Assembly: GCA_026770585.1 (NCBI GenBank) | Contig: MU646910.1 | Span: 131,689-142,109 of the forward strand | Direction: 5' to 3' | DNA: 10,421 nucleotides | Origin: Baffinella frigidus | Lineage: Eukaryota > Cryptophyceae > Cryptomonadales > Baffinellaceae | Shown: one piece after another, positions 5,951-10,421 of the stretch | Layout: each line of letters begins with the position of its first letter | How positions within the stretch are numbered: the first letter of the stretch is position 1 | Notes under the pieces: model-generated | Databases searched by the model: none | What the model saw: the letters and a program-made list of their open reading frames with translations, nothing else | Told to the model about the DNA's origin: nothing | Translations under genes and position numbers: made by a program

Positions 5951-6027
5951 TGTGTATGTCATATCGGCCAGTGGTTATAACACTTTCTTCTGAACAAAAC
6001 ATCTTCAGTTCAATACCCAGGTAAGAC
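5951..6027 (+). pseudogene. tRNA-like relic, or head of a tRNA-derived SINE
   Basis: CGGCCAGTGGTTATAAC (from about 5965) resembles a tRNA D-arm and box A. AGTTCAATACC (about 6007-6017) resembles the T-loop and box B. Spacing suits an internal RNA polymerase III promoter. Between them TTCTGAA would be the anticodon loop, giving CTG (Gln-like). The D-stem, anticodon stem and acceptor stem do not pair properly, so this is not a working tRNA. No A-rich tail or obvious SINE body follows. Confidence 0.35.
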
Positions 6028-6086
6028 ATTTAACATTTTACTCTTTTTGGTCGTTTTCGCCGTTTTTTTGGACCGGGCCCAAAAGA

Positions 6087-6137
6087 CTGGTTAAAAACCG
6101 AAACCCCACCCCCCAATTAGTTTCAGTTTTTAACCAA
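6087..6137. repeat. Imperfect hairpin with 18-bp arms
   Basis: CTGGTTAAAAACCGAAAC (6087-6104) pairs with GTTTCAGTTTTTAACCAA (6120-6137) at 16 of 18 positions, around a C-rich loop. The right arm is the start of the direct repeat at 6120. Confidence 0.6.
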
Positions 6138-6543
6138 AAACTGGTAAATTTGAGACTGTTTGATGGGTTCTCGTCGGCCACACCGGTGCTTGTTTTTACA
6201 TTGTGTGTCCTTAATTTCGACCAGCGAGGGCCACCAATCAGTTTTTTAGCTGACACCTATTCAACGGGCAGTTTTAACGTGCAAGCACAAGTTTTAGCGA
6301 AAGTTTAGAACTGGAACCTCCATCCTGAAGCTTGGAACATCCATCCCAAAGTCTAGAACCTTGACCCTGAAGGCTTGATCATCAATCCTGAAGCTTGAAA
6401 CCTATTTCTAAGCTCTGAGCCTCCATCCTGAACGCCAACAATATAATTTGTTAACAAACTGGTGGCACAACCCACAGCCAGTTTCACATTTTAACAAAAA
6501 ACTGGTGGTCATGAGACTGGTTGATGGGTTCTCGTCGGCCACA
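6120..6543 (+). repeat. Diverged direct repeat of about 63 bp, 360 bp apart
   Basis: 6120-6182 and 6480-6543 share an AAAAACTGGT block, GAGACTG and the perfectly kept TTGATGGGTTCTCGTCGGCC followed by ACA. The copies are in the same orientation. The stretch between contains the 21-bp degenerate array at 6310-6436. They are too short for clear LTRs, and no retroelement coding is visible. Confidence 0.65.
6310..6436. repeat. Degenerate 20-21-bp tandem repeat, about 6 units
   Basis: Units resemble TGAAGCTTGGAACATCCATC plus C. Successive units are TGAAGCTTGGAACATCC, CAAAGTCTAGAACCTTG, TGAAGGCTTGATCATC, TGAAGCTTGAAACC and TAAGCTCTGAGCCTCC, spaced 20-21 bp. The sequence differs from the 5428-5822 array but the period is the same. 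Confidence 0.6.
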
Positions 6544-6599
6544 ATACTTCAACACCAATCTTCAACACTTTCCAGTTTATTATCATGAATCTATTACAT

Positions 6600-6620
6600 C
6601 CAATTGCCACTGGCAATTGG
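6600..6620. repeat. Perfect 9-bp stem hairpin
   Basis: CCAATTGCC, a 3-nt loop, then GGCAATTGG. It is a short isolated structure in AT-rich DNA with no nearby gene, so termination or regulatory function cannot be argued. Confidence 0.6.
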
Positions 6621-6643
6621 TCTGTATGTTTTTTGCTTCACAA

Positions 6644-7214
6644 TGGACGATGCCCAAAATTCAACTGTGGCCGAAAACTATGCTGCGTCTATCTAAACAC
6701 TTCGGGGTGTCAGTTTTTTTTCGGTCCCAAATTAAACTGTGAGAGTTGTCTGTTAGGTTATGGATCTTTTCAAAAGAAAAAGGTCGACTGATCGATAGGA
6801 ACACATGACAGGATCGAGTTTTCTCAAAAAGGAAAAACCCCGTGCCACCTTTTTTTTCCTCTTTTCATATCTTTTTGCACAGGTTATGGATCTTTTCAAG
6901 AGAAAAAGGTCGACAGATCGATAGGAACACATGACAGGATCGAGTTTTCACAAAAACGAAAAACCCCGTGCCACCTTCTTTTTCCTCTTTTCATATCTTT
7001 TTGCACAGGTTATGGATCTTTTCAAGAGAAAAAGGTCGACAGATCGATAGGAACACATGACAAAGCGTTCCCCCCCCCCTCAAAACTGTAGGGCGAAACT
7101 TTGGGAGGCCCGCCGATACAGAAAACTTTTGCGTCACAGTTTGCAAAGTATGCCCGTTCTTGGAGCCGTTATGTTGACAGTTTTGGCTCACAGTTGAATT
7201 TTGGGCATCGTCCA
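6644..7214. repeat. 26-bp perfect inverted repeat enclosing a tandem array
   Basis: TGGACGATGCCCAAAATTCA continuing to ACTGTG at 6644-6669 is exactly reverse-complemented at 7189-7214. Weaker similarity continues inward on both sides (AAAACT, then AAACTGTGA-like). The enclosed 520 bp consists mainly of the 126-bp tandem repeat. Overlapping open frames on both strands are mirror images of the arms and are not genes. Confidence 0.75.
6755..7062 (+). repeat. 126-bp tandem repeat, about 2.4 copies
   Basis: Copies start at 6755, 6881 and 7007 with AGGTTATGGATCTTTTCAA, followed by GAAAAAGGTCGAC, GATCGATAGGAACACATGAC, AAAAACCCCGTGCCACC and a T-rich end with TTTTCATATCTTTTTGCAC. The first two differ at few positions, so duplication is recent. 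The third stops after ACACATGACA. No open reading frame spans the unit. Confidence 0.9.
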
Positions 7215-7250
7215 ATGGTGACACATGGTGCTTTTGAGTACTGGTGATGG

Positions 7251-7451
7251 GTAGAGCGTTTGCGGTAATTGTTATCCGTTTTCGAGATTGGGTTTTGATG
7301 TTTTCGAGAGCTTCAAACTATTGTCAAATTCGTAAAAACATTTAAATGGACACTTCTGGTACAGATGAAAACTCGAAAACATGAAAACCCGATCTCGAAA
7401 ACATGAAAACCCGATCTCGAAAACGGACATCAATTACCGCAAGCGCTCTAC
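7251..7451. mobile_element. Foldback element with GTAGAGC ends (copy D1), about 200 bp
   Basis: The left arm, 7251 to about 7308 (GTAGAGCGTTTGCGGTAATT onwards, containing CCGTTTTCGAGAT), matches the reverse complement of the right arm ending AAGCGCTCTAC at 7451. The match covers nearly 57 bp with few mismatches. The right arm contains a 22-bp internal tandem duplication (CGAAAACATGAAAACCCGAT twice). The middle is AT-rich. No clear target duplication and no coding capacity. Confidence 0.72.
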
Positions 7452-7619
7452 CTCTGCGGCACTACAATTCATGTTTTTTTGCACCATATATCAGGGCACC
7501 TTTACGAAAATTCACCGATACACTCGCAAGATCTGTTTATAAATCCCATGTGACATCTCGGGTAACCGGTACAACACAAAGTGCCACGCCGGTCGCATGC
7601 CAATGATGTTTTCATCGAC

Positions 7620-7827
7620 GTAGAGCCAATGTGGTAGGACTTGGCCAAAGCGACCTTTGAAGTTAGAAGATGCGCACTTCTAGATGGACCCTTTTGGACA
7701 TGTAGTGTTTCAAATCCAAATTTGCAGTACAAATCATGGTGTTTACTAATCATTACGGTCCATCTAGAAGTTCGCATCTTGCAAGTTCGAAGTTCGATTT
7801 GGCCAAGTCCTACCACATTGGCTCTAC
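7620..7827. mobile_element. Foldback element with GTAGAGC ends (copy D2), 208 bp
   Basis: The left arm from 7620 (GTAGAGCCAATGTGGTAGGA, then CTTGGCCAAA, ending CTTCTAGATGGACC) is almost perfectly inverted at 7758-7827, giving arms of about 70 bp around a central region of about 65 bp. It shares GTAGAGC followed by a TGyGGTA-type motif with D1. 7452-7619, between the two, shows no recognisable feature. Confidence 0.75.
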
Positions 7828-7896
7828 ATGCTGAATGTAGTTCTGTTATTGTCCTGCCTCCCACCAAGCTATGGAGCGACGTGAGGGCAGAAGGGG

Positions 7897-7987
7897 TTAA
7901 TAAATTGTCAAACAGTTTAATAAATTGTCAAACAGTTCAATAAATTGTCAAACAGGGGGGGAAGCGAGTTGAATAAATTGTCAAACA
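7897..7987 (+). repeat. 19-20-bp tandem repeat, four copies
   Basis: AATAAATTGTCAAACA recurs at 7897-7915, 7917-7935, 7936-7955 and 7969-7987. The last copy is separated by GGGGGGAAGCGAG. AATAAA words recur but no gene ends here, so I do not call polyadenylation sites. The DNA turns GC-rich just downstream. Confidence 0.85.
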
Positions 7988-8085
7988 CGGCCTCGACACG
8001 CCGGACGGCAAGGTGAGACACTTATTGACACTTATTGACTTTATTCGAAAGTGAGAATGCACGGTGCAAGACTTGAGGCGAGGTT

Positions 8086-8120
8086 AGGAACACATCTGGG
8101 GTCTTCACCAGATTGTTCCT
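8086..8120. repeat. Hairpin with 13-14-bp arms
   Basis: AGGAACACATCTGG at 8086-8099 pairs with CCAGATTGTTCCT at 8108-8120, with one unpaired base and an 8-nt loop. It lies about 240 bp upstream of the start chosen for the membrane-protein gene. It may be a transposon fragment or an upstream structure. The rest of 7988-8358 shows no other feature. Confidence 0.5.
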
Positions 8121-8358
8121 ACGCTACCCATGTAAGGAAAAACCCACGAAGGAGCTCCCCGCATCAGCCCGGCGAACCGGACAGCGTGTCACTCCCCAGT
8201 GGCTCGAGACGAGACGCAAGGGCTCTAGCGGCCCGCGACCCGGTGGGGAGGACAGGGTACCTTGGATTTTAGTCAACCTGTATCCACGATCAAGACAAAC
8301 AGGTTATGAGCCAAAGCTGTTTTTTGAGAGGAAGGGCGCTGGGGAGCGGCTGGGGACC

Positions 8359-8599
8359 ATGTCGCGGATGCTGGCCGACGGTCCAGGAGGGGGAATGGTG
8401 TTGGGGACGCGCGGGTTCGTGGTGCTCCTCGTCTTCGCGGCGCTCGCCATCCTGCAGATGCTCATCATGTCCAGCATCCCCGACCTTGAATCCGACGTCG
8501 ACGACCTCGCAGGTTCCTCAAACCTCCTGGCTGTGCAGCGCTTCCTGCGCGACTCACGCCCCGGAGAACTCCCCGGAGGGACCGTCACCTGGCCACGGG
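8359..8599 (+). CDS. First exon of a probable type II membrane protein, unidentified
   Basis: The start ATG has A at -3 (GGGACCATG). The peptide begins with a short Gly-rich basic segment (residues 1-18), then one strong hydrophobic helix (19-40, containing FVVLLVFAALAILQMLIM), then acidic PDLESDVDDL (41-50). A short cytosolic N-terminus with one signal-anchor helix and no evident cleavage site is typical of Golgi type II proteins such as glycosyltransferases, but no catalytic domain is visible, so that is only a suggestion. The exon is tentatively ended before GTAGAA at 8600. A GTTCCT donor at 8513 would give the same phase. Without splicing the frame stops at 8701-8703 after 114 residues. 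An upstream in-frame ATG at 8113 is less likely, as the intervening peptide looks non-native. Confidence 0.55.
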
Positions 8600-8737
8600 G
8601 TAGAATTTCAGATTCCCATAGGATTCTTGCCGGGGAATCAGTCTCCGGGAGGACAGCCGACAGGAATCCATCCAACCCCGCTGCCCGCTCGTCCTGTTGT
8701 TGATCTCTCGAACCTGACGGCTGCGAGGACCTTGCAG

Positions 8738-9150
8738 GGACGAGGGCGCGCGTGCATCGACAGCACCGCGTCCGGACAGGGCGGGCAGTCCCGGGCAGCG
8801 CGCATCTTCCTCACGATGATGCGGGAAGCATCAAAGTTGGCATCTCTAGCAGAGCGGGTCAACACCGTTCTTCCCGGGGGGAGGCCCTCGCGCAGGAGCA
8901 TGCCAAACACTCGGCGGGAGGCGCTGTCGTTGACGGGAGCGTGCTCGGTGGCGGCGCTGCCGTTTCGGGAAAGCACAGTGGGGAGGGTGCTCGAGGAATT
9001 TCCACAGACGGAGGCGCTACAGGGGGAGCGGGGGAGGGGCAGGCCGGGAGGGAGAGCGAGCGGGGCGGAAAGAGGTCGGGGGGTGGCGCGCTGCGGTCTG
9101 AAATCGCTGCGCTGAAAAGCAAAGTCGAATCTGCGCTGGATGCACTCCGG
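8738..9150 (+). CDS. Probable second exon: Gly/Ala-rich stem and coiled coil
   Basis: The acceptor GACCTTGCAG ends at 8737 and has CTGAC at 8714-8718, its A 20 nt before the intron end, the same arrangement as in all three LSm5 introns. Either candidate first-exon donor leaves phase 1, which joins to the frame that stays open here until 9246. The frame encodes a His/Arg-rich part, then a Gly/Ala/Ser-rich low-complexity stretch, then a heptad-like SEIAALKSKVESALDALR, plausible as a stem and oligomerisation helix. The exon may end before GTCCGC at 9151; a palindromic element follows at 9183. Another plus frame and a minus frame are also open in this GC-rich stretch, so the assignment is provisional and the gene is incomplete. 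Confidence 0.4.
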
Positions 9151-9182
9151 GTCCGCCCCCTCCCCTGCTACCACCATTCTCA

Positions 9183-9351
9183 TAGGGGAACTCCTGGAAA
9201 GTTCGGTAGTTTCCCTACGGATTTAGGTAGGGCCTACCTACCGTAGGCCGTAGGGCTCCTAGGACCAAAATATCCTAGGATGTTGGCCTACGGTAGGAGG
9301 TCCTAGGCGATGCCGTAGGAGAAACTACCGAACTTTCCAAGAGTTTTACTA
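9183..9351. mobile_element. Family C palindromic MITE, about 169 bp
   Basis: The left end TAGGGGAACTCCTGGAAAGT continues to TCGGTAGTTTC and CCTACGG. The right end is the inverse: CCGTAGGAGAAACTACCG, AACTTTCCAAGAGTTTTACT. About 35 bp pair well. The core holds CCTAGGACC, CCTAGGATG, CCTACGGTAGG and GGTCCTAGGC, the same kind of words as in families A and B, although the termini differ. It probably lies in an intron of, or just beyond, the upstream gene. Confidence 0.75.
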
Positions 9352-9549
9352 CTAATTCTCCGGAGACACGTTTAATTTTAAGGAAAACGGATCCCTATTT
9401 GATCATAGGAGTTGGACGAAGGTTAATTAGGGCCCTAAGTAAATTTAATTACGGCAGCATCCGGTTTGATAGGCCATTTTCGTTTCAATTAAACATGTTC
9501 GCGGATGAGCCCGCCCAGTGCTAGGCAACCCTCCCAGCACCGCCGTTTA
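9352..9549. other. Gene-free stretch
   Basis: AT-richer DNA with no recognised gene. The only structures seen are a 12-bp palindrome, TTAGGGCCCTAA, at 9427-9438, and CAACCCTCCCAGC at 9527-9539, which recurs at about 9555-9567 in the next element. Confidence 0.5.
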
Positions 9550-9697
9550 CCACCAACCCTCCCAGCTTGAGCAAATCGTCGAATGTGAGGTCACATATTT
9601 CCCTTGGAGGCCGCCGGATTCCGGCGTCCGTGGAGCCATTTCCCTTGAAATTGAAAATCGAAACCCATCGATTTGCTCAGCCCGTGAGGGTTGGTGG
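9550..9697. mobile_element. Palindromic element with CCACCAACCCT ends, about 148 bp
   Basis: CCACCAACCCTC, then GCTTGAGCAAATCG, on the left match the inverse CGATTTGCTCAG and GAGGGTTGGTGG on the right. Inside, TTTCCCTTG occurs twice and CCGCCGGATTCCGGCG forms a small palindrome. No target duplication is evident. 9698-9957 holds no recognisable feature; open frames across 9518-9803 look like chance. Confidence 0.6.
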
Positions 9698-9957
9698 AAG
9701 TCAACGCTCGGCCGTGGGCCCTCGCGCGCCGAGAGACATCATCAAGCCTGGTGGACGCATAACCACCCTGGATGGAACATTATGGTATTTTGAACATTCT
9801 TAAGTCAACTCCCCCTGAGATGCGGCCGTAATGCGGCTGCCCCGTGATGAATGGATCTGGTACAAAAAGGTCTAACATGTATTTTAGTGGTATAGATCAT
9901 GTCAACTTTGGCGATAAAGGGTTATTCGGGATTGGCCGCAAGTCCCCTCCAGGGTGG

Positions 9958-10131
9958 CCTGATTGTCGATAACCCTCCGTGTGGCGGGGAGCATTTGAAG
10001 CCTATGTGAAGCCTAGTTTCATTTAAATATTTGAAGCGTGTTTGCGTGTTTTGACATCGCTTCGAGCAGGAGGGCGCGGGAGGGGAGGAGATGGTAACCT
10101 GATTGTCGAGTACAATCCCTCGGTGTGGTGG

Positions 10132-10180
<49 letters not shown>

Positions 10181-10395
10181 TCCATCTCTCTCTCTCTCCA
10201 TCTCTGTCTCTCTCTCTCTGTCTCTGTATCTCTCTCTGTCTCTCTTTATCACTCTCGATGCAGGTCCTCGACAGACCCTGATGTCCGTGTGGCGGGGAGC
10301 AGGAGGGTGCGGGAGGCGAGGAGAGGAAGCCTACGTTCGTGTTAATCCTTGTATCACATCTCTTCGAGCAGGCGGGCGCGGGAGGGGAGGAGAGA
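9958..10395 (+). repeat. Two interspersed repeat modules
   Basis: Module 1 (CCTGATTGTCGA followed by CCTCCGTGTGGCGGGGAGC) appears at 9958-9992, 10098-10131 and, diverged, 10277-10300. Module 2 (TTCGAGCAGGAGGGCGCGGG plus AGGGGAGGAG) appears at 10061-10090, 10299-10323 and 10363-10392. They alternate and are interrupted by the CT microsatellite. AGCCTA(T/C)GT phrases also recur (about 9999 and 10329). This is a decayed tandem array that continues off the right edge. Confidence 0.65.
10133..10252. repeat. CT microsatellite
   Basis: A pure (CT)n run of about 40 bp from 10134 is followed by CT repeats interrupted by CCAT, TGT and TAT words up to 10252. It produces Ser/Leu open frames on the plus strand and Arg/Glu frames on the minus strand, which are artefacts. 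Confidence 0.95.
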
Positions 10396-10421
10396 GTGCG
10401 TGAGGCCGTCGATATTGTCAC

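Noticed and set aside
6120-6543. LTR pair of a small retrotransposon
   Set aside because: The shared blocks are only about 63 bp, and no primer-binding site, polypurine tract or reverse-transcriptase-like coding is visible between them.
7502-7943. Opposed open frames covering 7502-7867 and 7641-7943
   Set aside because: They are translations of the two arms of the D2 foldback element, so they mirror each other.
8638-9183. Minus-strand open frame of 181 codons opposite the second exon
   Set aside because: It lies in very GC-rich DNA where several frames are open. Only the plus frame is supported by the acceptor with a CTGAC motif and by phase. Some doubt remains.
9518-9803. Overlapping plus-strand open frames in 9518-9803
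   Set aside because: They run through the palindromic element at 9550-9697 and show no recognised motif.
10019-10421. Arg/Glu-rich and Ser/Leu-rich open frames near the right edge
   Set aside because: They are generated by the CT microsatellite and the GGAGG-rich repeat modules.

Overview
The window looks like nuclear DNA of a eukaryote, most likely a green-lineage alga. Three observations support this. A four-exon gene at 2268-3372 encodes the spliceosomal and mRNA-decay protein LSm5, and its sequence is closer to plant LSm5 than to animal LSm5 as I remember them. Its introns have GT-AG ends and CTGAC branch-point-like motifs. A degenerate array of plant-type telomere-like heptamers (CCCTAAA) lies at 4676-4893. 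The species cannot be named from the sequence. Nothing resembles a bacterial operon, plasmid or phage.

Layout. 1-285: a possible terminal exon of a gene entering from the left. About 280-2190: three decayed copies of a long direct repeat; copy A carries three small palindromic transposon-like insertions. 2268-3372: LSm5, followed by an AATAAA signal. 3465-3545: a GA microsatellite. 3776-4667: a cluster of short palindromic elements with TA target duplications, including one nested in another. 4676-4893: telomere-like sequence, where the window changes from GC-rich to AT-rich. 4894-8000: AT-rich DNA with no recognisable gene, filled with a 21-bp minisatellite (5428-5822), a tRNA-like relic, a 126-bp tandem repeat, two long foldback elements and a 19-bp repeat cluster. 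8359-about 9150: the GC-rich 5' part of a probable gene for a type II membrane protein with a Gly/Ala-rich stem and a coiled coil. 9183-9697: two more palindromic elements. 9958-10421: a repeat unit interrupted by a CT microsatellite.

The window is therefore one confident housekeeping gene, one probable partial gene and one possible exon in a repeat-rich landscape. The small non-autonomous elements are its most distinctive content. One family has TA duplications and a terminal motif resembling pogo/Tigger elements. Several families with different termini share a core rich in CCTAGG and CCCTA. No transposase gene is visible, so mobilisation would have to come from elsewhere in the genome. I see no multi-gene defence or metabolic system.
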